DNA from: Dyella sp. S184
GTDB lineage: Bacteria > Pseudomonadota > Gammaproteobacteria > Xanthomonadales > Rhodanobacteraceae
Assembly (NCBI RefSeq): GCF_009766065.1
Contig: NZ_LMUE01000012.1
Location: 1 to 64,000 of the forward strand
DNA length: 64,000 nucleotides
Direction of reading: 5' to 3'
Shown here: positions 35,365 to 44,095 of the stretch, one piece after another
Layout: the number at the start of each line of letters is the position of its first letter
Position numbering within the stretch: the stretch's first letter is position 1
Made by a program: the position numbers and the translations under genes
Notes under the pieces: model-generated
Told to the model about the DNA's origin: nothing
Database searches by the model: none
What the model saw: only the letters and a program-made list of their open reading frames with translations

Positions 35365-36624
35365 TCAGGAAACCTCTTGAAGTGCTCCCTGTTTCCCGGC
35401 CAGCGGGATGCAACCCAGCAAAAGAATGAACAAGTGACGGTGTGAGAAGTCGTCCCAAAGACAGTTTGCGAGCCCGGCCGTCACGTAGATCAACAGGATA
35501 CAGGCATAGATATCACGCTCCGGCCGGTTCAGGCGCACTATGTAGCGTGCCAGTGCCACCAGTAACAACAGATACACCAGCAAACCCGCAAATCCCTGTT
35601 CGGCCAGGATCAGCAGCATTTCCTGATGTGGATGTCCCATCAGGAAGGCATTGAAATCCGGGAGTCCCTCGATCGATTGCCGGTACAGCGGCGCCCATTG
35701 GCTCAGGCCGTGACCGAACACCGGAGCCGCGGCAATGATCGGGAGGGTGCGTCGCCACAATTCAAGACGAATGCCGGTGGAGGTCGGTGTCCGCTGGCTG
35801 ACATAGAGCTCGGCTTCATGCGCGACCGATACGACCAGCCGCTCTCGAACCGCTGGCGTAAACCATACGATGGCTACGGCGGCGACAGCCAGGGTGCAGA
35901 CGGTCAATACGGAACGCCAGCTCACGCGATCCTTGATGAGGGTGCGCCAACCCCAATACGCCAGTAGCGGGACAAGGGTCAGATAGGCCGTGCGGCTTTC
36001 GAGCACCGATGTGATGTTGATCAATACCAGCGCGGCCACCGCCGAGAAAAAGATCTTTCGGGGCCTGGATCGTGTGGTCATGGCCGCAGCCAAGGCCATG
36101 GATCCCAAAACAAGCAGGGCCACGCCTTGCTGGGTGTATTCCTTGAATACAGTATTGCGCATGGCCGGCTCTGAGTGAGCCAGCGCGCGCTGGGGAATCA
36201 AGCCCAGGTCCATGCCGTAGGAGATCAGCATTACCAGTCCCACGGCCAGGGCAAACGCAGCGAGTGCACGCCAGCGCCACTGCGATGTCTGCAGCAGCGA
36301 GCCCAGAACCAGGGGGTACCAGCATGCCCACACAAATGAGCCGGCCAGCGGCAGGACGGAGGTGGTGTACCAAGTGTGCACGGCACTCAGTATCAGCACC
36401 CCCGACCACAGCAGGGCGCCCTGCGCCACAGGATTGCGCGCGGCGACCAGCCAGCGTTGGCGTACGTCATTGCCGAGCAACGAAAAGACCACGCTCAATA
36501 CAAGAGCAATATTGGTCGCAGGCTTGTTGAGGGGAACAACAAAAAGGCTGGCGACGGCGCACCATTGCCCTGCGATACGCACGGCATTGCGAATGCTAGT
36601 GAGGGGACGGGCCTGGGTACTCAT
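35365..36624 (-). CDS. O-antigen ligase/polymerase family membrane protein
   Basis: The protein is 419 residues with about 10-12 membrane segments and a Wzy_C-type periplasmic loop. That loop has the typical RTPTSTGIRLELWRRTLPII and FGHGLSQWAPLY, with HPHQEMLLILAEQGFAGLLVYLLL following. This is the WaaL-like pattern, with catalytic Arg and His residues on the large loop. It joins O-antigen (or another polymer) from undecaprenyl-diphosphate to lipid A-core in the periplasm. It fits the adjacent glycosyltransferases. Confidence 0.85.
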   Translation of the reverse strand: MSTQARPLTSIRNAVRIAGQWCAVASLFVVPLNKPATNIALVLSVVFSLLGNDVRQRWLVAARNPVAQGALLWSGVLILSAVHTWYTTSVLPLAGSFVWACWYPLVLGSLLQTSQWRWRALAAFALAVGLVMLISYGMDLGLIPQRALAHSEPAMRNTVFKEYTQQGVALLVLGSMALAAAMTTRSRPRKIFFSAVAALVLINITSVLESRTAYLTLVPLLAYWGWRTLIKDRVSWRSVLTVCTLAVAAVAIVWFTPAVRERLVVSVAHEAELYVSQRTPTSTGIRLELWRRTLPIIAAAPVFGHGLSQWAPLYRQSIEGLPDFNAFLMGHPHQEMLLILAEQGFAGLLVYLLLLVALARYIVRLNRPERDIYACILLIYVTAGLANCLWDDFSHRHLFILLLGCIPLAGKQGALQEVS

Positions 36625-36754
36625 TAAGGACGAGATGTCATCACCTGCATACGGCGTGCGGTGACTGACATGCTGGCCGGCGCTGGGCTCAACGTGGGCG
36701 CCACGAAGTGAGCAAGTTTATAGACGGGGGATAGGCCTTGCAAAGGTTCAACTC

Positions 36755-38476
36755 TCAGTAGTCAGTGTCGTCATTGGCACTTCCAGCGATGTGCAAGGTA
36801 CAGCCGGCAACCACCGCATTGGCCTTGAACATCCACCACTCGCGCCGATTGGCGTGGCCGACATAGACGGCATGGTGGCGATCCACACAAGGACCCATCG
36901 CCTCGTCCAGGCTGAAAATCCAGCGATGGGCCGGATCCTGCCGCAGCCAGGCGATGGCGTCGGCGTATTGCTGCGGCCACGGCTCCAGGAAGCCGAATTC
37001 GGTGACCGGACCCTGCGCCATCAGCAGGTTCTGCTCCTTCCATGCCAGCAGGCCGATCGTCGCATCGGGCCCGGCGATGGCGCGTGCCCGCAGCATCACG
37101 TCACGCGCCGAGCGATCGCCGTTGAGCATGGGATAACCCCACAGGCCGTAGAGCCCCCACAGGATGAAGGTGAACAGCAGCCAGCCTAGCGCCGCACGGC
37201 GCACCCGGGTAAACGCGGCAACGAAGAGGCCGGCCAGTCCCATGCTCAGGAACAACCACCAGATCTGTGGGTCCAGGCTTTGTTCCAGCTGGACCGCCCA
37301 TTTCGGGTGCATGTGCAGGGCCAGTGCCGCTGCGGTGGTCAGCGCGGTGGCCAGCAGCAGGGTCAGCGCAAACACCGCAACGCGCACGCCGTGCTTGCGC
37401 AACAGTCCGGGCAGCAGCGGCGCCAGCGCTAGCGCGGTGATCGGCAGCGCCGGCAGGATGTAGACGTCGCGCTTGCCCGGGCTGAACGAGAAGAACAGCA
37501 GCAGCAACACGATCCAGCCCAATGGCAGCAGGAAACGTGCATCCCGCCGTTTGAGCCGGCGCCACCATGCCGGCAGCGCCCACGGCAGCAGCAGCGACAG
37601 CGGCAGCCAGTCGACCACGATGATGCCGAAGAAATAGAACGGCGAATGCAGATGCCCGGTCGGCGTGGCGTAGCGATGCACGGTCTGTCCGAACAGGATG
37701 TTTTGCACATATCCGGCATGTTGCGGATCGCCGTCGGCGCGCGCGACCAGCAGCATCGGCAACAGCCACGCCAGGATCGGTATCAGGAACAGCGCCAGCC
37801 CACCGACCCAGCGCCAGCCGCCTTCCGGCAACGCCAATTGATGCCAGTGGCCGCGTCGGGCGATCAGGTACGGAATCAGCAGCAGCAAGGCCAGCACGCC
37901 GACGCCCTTGGTCGCCACGCCGACGCCGGCAAAGAAGCAACCGACGGCGAACCAGCGCCATGACGGCCCGAGCAGCAAATGGCGCAGCAGGCCGTAGTTG
38001 GCCAGGGTGATCCAGCCCAATAGCAGCGGATCGATCTGCGCGTTGCGCATCTGGTAGCCGAAGTGGATGGTCACCAGCATTGTGACCGCGGCGAGTAGGG
38101 CGCTGCGGTGGTTCCACAGCCGACGGGCGAGGTCGTAGACGAGAGCCAGCGAGCCCAGTGCGGCGACCAGTGAGGGCAGCAGGAACGCCACTCGCCAGGA
38201 TCCGGTGAACAGGTAGGCCAGCGCCTGCAGCCACATGAATACCGGCGGCTTGTCCGGATACAGCTCGTGGCCACGGTGCGGGAATAGCCATTGACCGTGT
38301 TCGACCATCCAGTGCGCGACCAGCGCGAAGCGTGGTTCGTCGGACGGCCATGGATCACGCAGGCCGATGCCGAGGCCAAGTAGCAGCAGCGCGAACCCAC
38401 CGAACAGGAGCAATTCCCGGCGGGCGCTGTTCAGCCATAGCGGGCGCGCATGGGACAGGGGGACGCGAGGCTTCAC
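36755..38476 (-). CDS. GT39/ArnT-like membrane glycosyltransferase
   Basis: The protein is 573 residues with about 12 membrane segments. The first periplasmic loop has the acidic DPWPSDEPRFALVAHWMV with GHELYPDKPPVFMWLQ, the full ArnT-like catalytic pattern. It probably transfers 4-amino-arabinose or another sugar to a lipid acceptor. A Cys/Trp-rich C-terminal soluble domain is present. This is a second family member in the window; compare 28438-30165. Confidence 0.87.
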   Translation of the reverse strand: MKPRVPLSHARPLWLNSARRELLLFGGFALLLLGLGIGLRDPWPSDEPRFALVAHWMVEHGQWLFPHRGHELYPDKPPVFMWLQALAYLFTGSWRVAFLLPSLVAALGSLALVYDLARRLWNHRSALLAAVTMLVTIHFGYQMRNAQIDPLLLGWITLANYGLLRHLLLGPSWRWFAVGCFFAGVGVATKGVGVLALLLLIPYLIARRGHWHQLALPEGGWRWVGGLALFLIPILAWLLPMLLVARADGDPQHAGYVQNILFGQTVHRYATPTGHLHSPFYFFGIIVVDWLPLSLLLPWALPAWWRRLKRRDARFLLPLGWIVLLLLFFSFSPGKRDVYILPALPITALALAPLLPGLLRKHGVRVAVFALTLLLATALTTAAALALHMHPKWAVQLEQSLDPQIWWLFLSMGLAGLFVAAFTRVRRAALGWLLFTFILWGLYGLWGYPMLNGDRSARDVMLRARAIAGPDATIGLLAWKEQNLLMAQGPVTEFGFLEPWPQQYADAIAWLRQDPAHRWIFSLDEAMGPCVDRHHAVYVGHANRREWWMFKANAVVAGCTLHIAGSANDDTDY

Positions 38477-38592
38477 GGATCAGGTGGTTTTTGTCAGCGG
38501 TGGTGAACGAAGCCAAGCATAGCCCGGCAGTCAGGGTTATCCGAGCGTGCTTGGTCGCGTGGCCCGGTGCTGTCACTAGCCGAAAAATGGGC

Positions 38593-39894
38593 CTAGGTGC
38601 GCTTCTGCAGCACCGCGTAATACATGCCGTCGAGGTCACCGTCGCCGGGCAGGATCTGCCAGCCTACTGCCGCCGCGTGGCCCTCTGGCAACGTGAATGC
38701 CATGGCCTGCGCATCCGGCTGGGCGGCCAGCAGTTCGCCGACGATCGCCTCGTTTTCTGCGCGCAATACCGAGCAGGTGATGTAGACCAGCCGGCCACCT
38801 GGCGCGAGCAGAGGCCACAGTGCGGACAGGATCCGGCGCTGCTGCTCGCGCATGGCGGCGATATCGCTTTCGCGACGATGCAGCCGTACATCGGGGCGCC
38901 GCCGCAACACGCCGGTGGCCGAACAAGGTGCATCAATCAGGATGCGATCAAACAGCTGCCCCTTCCACCAGCCGGCCGTTGCGCCGGCGTCGCCGATCAC
39001 CACCTTGGCATTCAGCCGCAACCGCATCAGGTTCTGGCGGATCCGTTCGGCGCGCTTGGCATCGAATTCCAGCGCGGTCAGGTCGATATCGGCGCGCTCG
39101 AGCAGGTGGCAGGCTTTGCCACCGGGAGCAGCGCAGGCATCGAGGACACGCAGCCCATCCTTGAGGTCGGCCAGGTCGGCAGCCACCTGTGCGGCGCCGT
39201 CCTGCACGGCAAACAGGCCATCCTCAAAACCGGGCAGGCGGGTGACGTCGGTGCTGTGCGGCAGCACCAGGGCGTCACTCAGCCAGGGATGGGCCGTGAC
39301 CACTTGGCCAGCGCCTTGCAGCAGATCGATCAGGGCTTGTCGCTGGCTGCGCTGGCGGTTGACGCGCAGCATCAGCGGCGGTTCGCGGTTATCGGCGGCC
39401 ATCACCGTCTCGGCCAATTCGGGCCAGTCGCGTTGCAGCGCCGCCGCCAGCCACGCCGGATGCGCGTGGCGGGTCTGCGGCTTGGCATCGAGTTGGGCGA
39501 TCAGGGTTTCGCGTTCGCGCTGCCAGCGGCGCAGCACGGCATTGGCCAGTCCGGCCAGCTGCGGTCGCTGCAATGCGCGCACCGCCTCGACCGTGGCGGC
39601 CACCGCCGCATAGTCCTGCAGTTCGAGGATTTCCAGCTGGACCAGGCCCAGCACCAGCAGGGCGTGGATCGCCGGATCCTTGTGGCGCAGGGACTTTTCC
39701 AGCAGGCCGTCGATCGCCGCGTCGAAGCGCAGCCACCAGCGAGCGCCTTCGCTCAGCAAAGCCATCAGCAGGGCGCGGTCACGCGGATCAGCCAGGCGCG
39801 GCGCGTTGCGCTCCATCACGTCACGCAGCGAGGCGCCACGCAGGGCGACCTCGGCCAGCCCCTTGGCCGCCAGTGCACGGGTATCGGTTTTCAT
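38593..39894 (-). CDS. rsmB: 16S rRNA (cytosine-967-C5)-methyltransferase RsmB
   Basis: The protein is 433 residues from ATG 39894. It has an N-terminal NusB-like RNA-binding domain. The SAM-binding VLDACAAPGGKACHLLE, DAPCSATGVLRRRPDVR and YITCSVLRAENEAIV follow, with the two catalytic cysteines of the RsmB/Nop2 family. It methylates C967 of 16S rRNA. It is the last gene of def-fmt-rsmB. Confidence 0.95.
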   Translation of the reverse strand: MKTDTRALAAKGLAEVALRGASLRDVMERNAPRLADPRDRALLMALLSEGARWWLRFDAAIDGLLEKSLRHKDPAIHALLVLGLVQLEILELQDYAAVAATVEAVRALQRPQLAGLANAVLRRWQRERETLIAQLDAKPQTRHAHPAWLAAALQRDWPELAETVMAADNREPPLMLRVNRQRSQRQALIDLLQGAGQVVTAHPWLSDALVLPHSTDVTRLPGFEDGLFAVQDGAAQVAADLADLKDGLRVLDACAAPGGKACHLLERADIDLTALEFDAKRAERIRQNLMRLRLNAKVVIGDAGATAGWWKGQLFDRILIDAPCSATGVLRRRPDVRLHRRESDIAAMREQQRRILSALWPLLAPGGRLVYITCSVLRAENEAIVGELLAAQPDAQAMAFTLPEGHAAAVGWQILPGDGDLDGMYYAVLQKRT

Positions 39895-39904
39895 CGGACG
39901 TGTT

Positions 39905-40846
39905 TCATCGGAGCTGGCGCAGTTCGGGGCGGGCGTTGAGGTAGTCGACCGCGCCAATGCGTTTGCCGCCGGCGCGCTGCAAGAAGGTGACGCGCAGCGC
40001 GCCGCGGCCGCAGGCGAGGTCGATGCCATCGCGCCCGGCGGCGAGTACGTCACCGGGCGCAGCGTGATGATCGAATTCGATCGCCTGCGCGGCCCAGATC
40101 CGCAACGGCTCGCCGGCGATCTCGCCTTCGGCGACCGGCCACGGATCGAAGGCGCGCACCTGGCGTTCCAGCTCGATCGCAGGCTTGTTGAAATCGAGTT
40201 TCGCTTCGGCCTTGTCCAGCTTGTGTGCGTACAACACGCCTTCTTCCGGTTGCGGTGTGGCGGCCAGCGTCTCGCCGGCCAGTACCTGGCGCAGGCCCTC
40301 GGCTAGCACCTCGGCGCCCAGCGCGGACAGGCGATCGTGCAGCGAGCCGCCGGTGTCCACGCGGGCAATCGGGGTACGCCGCTGCAGCAGGACCGGGCCG
40401 GTATCCAGGCCGGCTTCCATCTGCATCAGGTCGATGCCGCTTTCGCTGTCGCCAGCAAGGATCGCGCGCTGGATCGGCGCGGCGCCACGCCAGCGTGGCA
40501 GCAGGCTGGCGTGCACGTTCCAGCAGCCCAGGCGCGGAATTGCCAGCACCTTGCGCGGCAGGATCAGGCCGTAGGCGACCACCACCAGCAGGTCGGGTTG
40601 GTACGCCGCCAGCGCCTGTTGCGCCTCGGCGGATTTCAGCGACTCGGGCTGTTCGACCGCCATGCCGGCCGCCAGTGCAGCGTGCTTGACCGGACTCGGG
40701 GTTAGCTTGCGGCCGCGGCCCGCGGGGCGATCGGGCTGGGTATACACGACCACGACCTCGGCGCCACTGGCACGGCAGGCTTCGAGGCAGGGGACGGAAA
40801 ATTCCGGGGTGCCGGCGAAGACCAGCCGCAAACCTGGGCTATTCAA
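39905..40846 (-). CDS. fmt: Methionyl-tRNA formyltransferase Fmt
   Basis: The protein is 313 residues from TTG 40846, overlapping the def stop (TTGA). It opens [18 protein letters not shown]. The formyl-folate site contains [20 protein letters not shown] and the following ETGIDLMQM-like segment ([19 protein letters not shown]). The C-terminal OB-fold domain is present. It formylates initiator Met-tRNA. All expected residues are visible. Confidence 0.97.
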   Translation of the reverse strand: MNSPGLRLVFAGTPEFSVPCLEACRASGAEVVVVYTQPDRPAGRGRKLTPSPVKHAALAAGMAVEQPESLKSAEAQQALAAYQPDLLVVVAYGLILPRKVLAIPRLGCWNVHASLLPRWRGAAPIQRAILAGDSESGIDLMQMEAGLDTGPVLLQRRTPIARVDTGGSLHDRLSALGAEVLAEGLRQVLAGETLAATPQPEEGVLYAHKLDKAEAKLDFNKPAIELERQVRAFDPWPVAEGEIAGEPLRIWAAQAIEFDHHAAPGDVLAAGRDGIDLACGRGALRVTFLQRAGGKRIGAVDYLNARPELRQLR

Positions 40847-41352
40847 GCACTCGCCGCCTGCTTGCGCTGCTTGTCCAGCCGTTTCAGCAGCAGCGCGCGC
40901 TTCAGCGACGACAAATAGTCGACGAACACCTTGCCGTCCAGATGATCCAGCTCATGCTGGATGCACACCGCCAGCGGACCCTCGGCCTCGACGATGATCT
41001 CGTTGCCCGCAACGTCCTGCGCCTTCACCTTCACCTTGAGCGCGCGAGTGACGTCGGCGTACAGGCCGGGGAACGACAGGCAGCCCTCCTGATAGACCTG
41101 CGAGCCCTCCTTTTCAAGGATTTGCGCATTGATCAGCGCCAGCGGCTGCTTGCGGTCGTCGCTCATGTCGGCCACCAGCACACGCTGGTGCACATCAACC
41201 TGGGTGGCCGCCAGCCCGACGCCATTGGCGGCGTACATGGTTTCGAACAGGTCGGCGACGAACTGCTTCAGCTTGGCGTCGAACACACGCACCGGCTCGG
41301 CACGGGTACGCAGGCGGGGGTCGGGGAATTCGAGAATGGAAAGTATCGACAT
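40843..41352 (-). CDS. def: Peptide deformylase Def
   Basis: The protein is 169 residues. The three deformylase motifs are complete: [18 protein letters not shown] and QHELDHLDG (metal-binding Cys and two His, catalytic Glu). It removes the N-formyl group from new proteins, the reverse of Fmt's role. It begins the def-fmt-rsmB operon and diverges from the LysM gene. Confidence 0.97.
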   Translation of the reverse strand: MSILSILEFPDPRLRTRAEPVRVFDAKLKQFVADLFETMYAANGVGLAATQVDVHQRVLVADMSDDRKQPLALINAQILEKEGSQVYQEGCLSFPGLYADVTRALKVKVKAQDVAGNEIIVEAEGPLAVCIQHELDHLDGKVFVDYLSSLKRALLLKRLDKQRKQAASA

Positions 41353-41478
41353 GGATTTTGCCTCGGCGCCAAAAGTGCGGGCGGTTTGGTAAAAGCCACC
41401 CCCGGCGCGATCTAGAATGTCCCTTATTGTACGTCGGCAAACATCCGAGCGCAGACGATTTTTGCCAACTGAAACCAG

Positions 41479-41506
41479 TTGCGTGCGTTAACCATTCGGT
41501 TACACT
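41479..41506 (+). promoter_or_regulatory. Candidate sigma-70 promoter of the LysM gene
   Basis: TTGCGT (41479-41484) and TACACT (41501-41506) are separated by 16 bases. They lie 34 bases before the ATG at 41540, which has a GGGAAGGGGG site upstream. Confidence 0.4.
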
Positions 41507-41539
41507 CGACCGAGCTCTGGGGAAGGGGGATTCCCACCA

Positions 41540-42709
41540 ATGATCAGAAAGCTATTCGTCTTGCTGGCCGGCATGCTGGTCACCGTGGCCGTGTACGCGG
41601 CAGGTGCACAGCTGCGCGCCAATCATCCGGACAGTTATGTCGTGCGCCGGGGTGACACCCTCTGGGATATCTCCGCCAAATTCCTGTCCAAGCCATGGCT
41701 GTGGCCGGAGATCTGGCAGGCCAACCCGCAGGTCCGCAATCCCCACCTGATCTACCCCGGTGACGTACTCAACCTGTCCTTCATCAACGGGCCGCGGCTG
41801 GGGCTGGAGCCGAGCGTGCATCGCGAAGGCGAAGCCGTGACGGCGATTCCGCTGTCCGAGCTGAAGATGTTTCTCAAGGACACGCGGGTGATGGATTCCA
41901 GTGCCGTCAGTTCCGCACCGTATGTGGTCGGCCTCGAGGAGGCGCGCCTGGCTGGCACGGTAGGCCAGAACCTCTACGTGCGCGGCCTGCAGGGTGAGCC
42001 GGGCCAGCGCTGGGCGATCGTGCGGCCGACCCACATACTGCGCGGGTTTGACCAGGACGATCCGGGCAAGGCCGATCTGGTTGCCCATACGCTCGACAGC
42101 GATGCGTCGATGGTGGATGCACCTTGGCGCGAGGACACCAACAACTATGGGCATTACGGCGGTGATGCCGCCCTCGGTGTCGAGATCAGTGATGGGCATC
42201 ACCACAGCCGTGGCGCTGACCTTGGTGTCGAGGTCAGCGTGATCGGTACGGCCGAGACGCTGCGCATGGGCGATCCGTCCACGCTGCTGCTGCTCGACTC
42301 GACGGTGGAAATCCGCACCGGCGATCGTGTGATGCCGTACGACGACACGCCATACGACCCGTATTTCTACCCGCATGCACCGAAGTCGGTGCCCGCCGAC
42401 GCCAGAGTGATCGGCTTCGCCGATGCGATGGACGCAGTCGGCTCACGCCAGGTGGTACTGCTGTCGATGGGCGCCAAGGACGGGGTCGACAATGGCCAGA
42501 CGTACTCGATCTACGAGCCAGGCGAAGCCATCCATGACGACGTGGCGAGCAGCAGCTGGCATCGTGGCGTGGGCAAGATGGTCCAGCTGCCGGACGAATA
42601 TGTCGGCCATGTGATGGTGTTCCGCACCTTCAACCGGGTCAGCTATGGCCTGGTCATGGATAGCTTGCGGCCGGTGCATGTTGGTGGTCGTCTGCGCGCG
42701 CCGGATTAA
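41540..42709 (+). CDS. LysM-domain peptidoglycan-binding protein
   Basis: The protein is 389 residues. A signal peptide (LFVLLAGMLVTVAVYAAGA) is followed by one LysM domain at about residues 33-80 (YVVRRGDTLWDISAKFLSKPWLWPEIWQANPQ and PHLIYPGDVLNL). The rest is a large beta-rich domain without a named fold. It is likely a periplasmic or surface cell-wall protein. This gene ahead of dprA and topA is a common Xanthomonadales arrangement. Confidence 0.88.
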   Translation: MIRKLFVLLAGMLVTVAVYAAGAQLRANHPDSYVVRRGDTLWDISAKFLSKPWLWPEIWQANPQVRNPHLIYPGDVLNLSFINGPRLGLEPSVHREGEAVTAIPLSELKMFLKDTRVMDSSAVSSAPYVVGLEEARLAGTVGQNLYVRGLQGEPGQRWAIVRPTHILRGFDQDDPGKADLVAHTLDSDASMVDAPWREDTNNYGHYGGDAALGVEISDGHHHSRGADLGVEVSVIGTAETLRMGDPSTLLLLDSTVEIRTGDRVMPYDDTPYDPYFYPHAPKSVPADARVIGFADAMDAVGSRQVVLLSMGAKDGVDNGQTYSIYEPGEAIHDDVASSSWHRGVGKMVQLPDEYVGHVMVFRTFNRVSYGLVMDSLRPVHVGGRLRAPD

Positions 42710-42799
42710 CCCGGCGCGTCGATATCGGTGTTTTCCTACAGCACGGCGCGGCCACCACCGCGCCGTTTCTTTTTGTGTCCGCTTCGTACACTGCAATGC

Positions 42800-43984
42800 A
42801 TGAATGACATGGATGAACTGCGTGCATGGATGATCGCGCTACGGACGCCGGGGCTTGGGCCTGGCAGCCTGCGGGAACGACTGGCTGCGGCCGATAGCGA
42901 CATCAAGGCGGTGCTGGTGCAGTTGCATGGCCTCGCCGCATCGCTTGGCGAGCCGGCACAGGCGTGGCTGGCGCAGCCGGACGAAGCCCGACTGGATGCT
43001 GACCTGGCGTGGCTGGCCACGCCGGGCCATCGGCTGCTGCGTTGCACCGAGGTGGATTTCCCGCCACAGCTGGAGAACATCCCGCAACCGCCTGCCGCGC
43101 TGTTCGTGGCCGGTGACGCCAGCCTGCTGCTCTATCCGCAGGTCGCCATCGTGGGTGCGCGCAGCGCCAGTGCGGCCGGATTGGCGCATGCCCGCGCATT
43201 CGCCCGCGCATTGGCGCAGGCCGGCTTCATGATCACCAGCGGCATGGCTGATGGCATCGATGGTGCTGCCCATGCGGCTGCGCTGGATGCCGGTGCGGCG
43301 ACACTGGCGGTGATCGGTACCGGCCCGGACCGGGTCTATCCACGCAAGCATCATGCGCTGGCCCAGCGCATCGCCAGGCACGGCGCGCTGGTTAGCGAGT
43401 TCCCGCCGGGTACGCCGGCGCGGGCCGATCATTTCCCGCGCCGCAACCGGATTATTGCCGGCCTTGCGCTGGGCACGCTGGTCATCGAGGCCGGGCTGCG
43501 CTCTGGTTCGCTGATCACGGCGCGATTGGCTGCTGAGCAGGGGCGTGAGGTGTTCGCGCTGCCCGGTTCCATTCATAATCCGCTCGCCCGCGGCTGTCAC
43601 CGCCTGATTCGTGAGGGTGCACGACTGGTGGAGAGCGCCAGCGAGATTGTCGAGACATTGGCGCCGGCAGCGCGCATGCTGGGCGGTGAACTGGCGGTTC
43701 GGTTGTTGACGGAATCGGCGGGTGTGACAGTCGGTTCGCCACTGGAAAGGCCCGTGGCGAATCCTGCGGGCGTCCTCCCAAGGGGGTTCGAAAATCCCGA
43801 ATATCGGCAGTTATTGCTGGAACTTGGCCATGAACCGGCGACGTTGGACGAACTTGTGCAACGTACCGGGCAATCTGCCGCCGCCTTGTCCTCGCTACTG
43901 TTGATGCTGGAACTGGAGGCAAGGATCGAGAGCCTGCCGGGCAATCGCTTTCAACGGTTGCCGGACGGATCTTTTGCTGGCTGA
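42800..43984 (+). CDS. dprA: DNA processing protein DprA
   Basis: The protein is 394 residues from ATG 42800. It has a Rossmann-like DprA core with AIVGARSASAAGLAHARAFA, GTGPDRVYPRKHHALAQRI, SEFPPGTPARADHFPRRNRI and EAGLRSGSLITARLAAEQGR. A C-terminal winged-helix follows. DprA loads RecA onto incoming single-stranded DNA during transformation. The gene smg that usually follows is not present; topA is next. Confidence 0.95.
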   Translation: MNDMDELRAWMIALRTPGLGPGSLRERLAAADSDIKAVLVQLHGLAASLGEPAQAWLAQPDEARLDADLAWLATPGHRLLRCTEVDFPPQLENIPQPPAALFVAGDASLLLYPQVAIVGARSASAAGLAHARAFARALAQAGFMITSGMADGIDGAAHAAALDAGAATLAVIGTGPDRVYPRKHHALAQRIARHGALVSEFPPGTPARADHFPRRNRIIAGLALGTLVIEAGLRSGSLITARLAAEQGREVFALPGSIHNPLARGCHRLIREGARLVESASEIVETLAPAARMLGGELAVRLLTESAGVTVGSPLERPVANPAGVLPRGFENPEYRQLLLELGHEPATLDELVQRTGQSAAALSSLLLMLELEARIESLPGNRFQRLPDGSFAG

Positions 43985-44095
43985 GCGCTCACTGGCGTGG
44001 GTCTGGGCTTGACAGCCGTTGGCACGGCATGGTTTCAACTATATATATGTCCGGCACCGCAAACGCCGGTGGTTCGCTTCTGGAAATCCTGTTTC

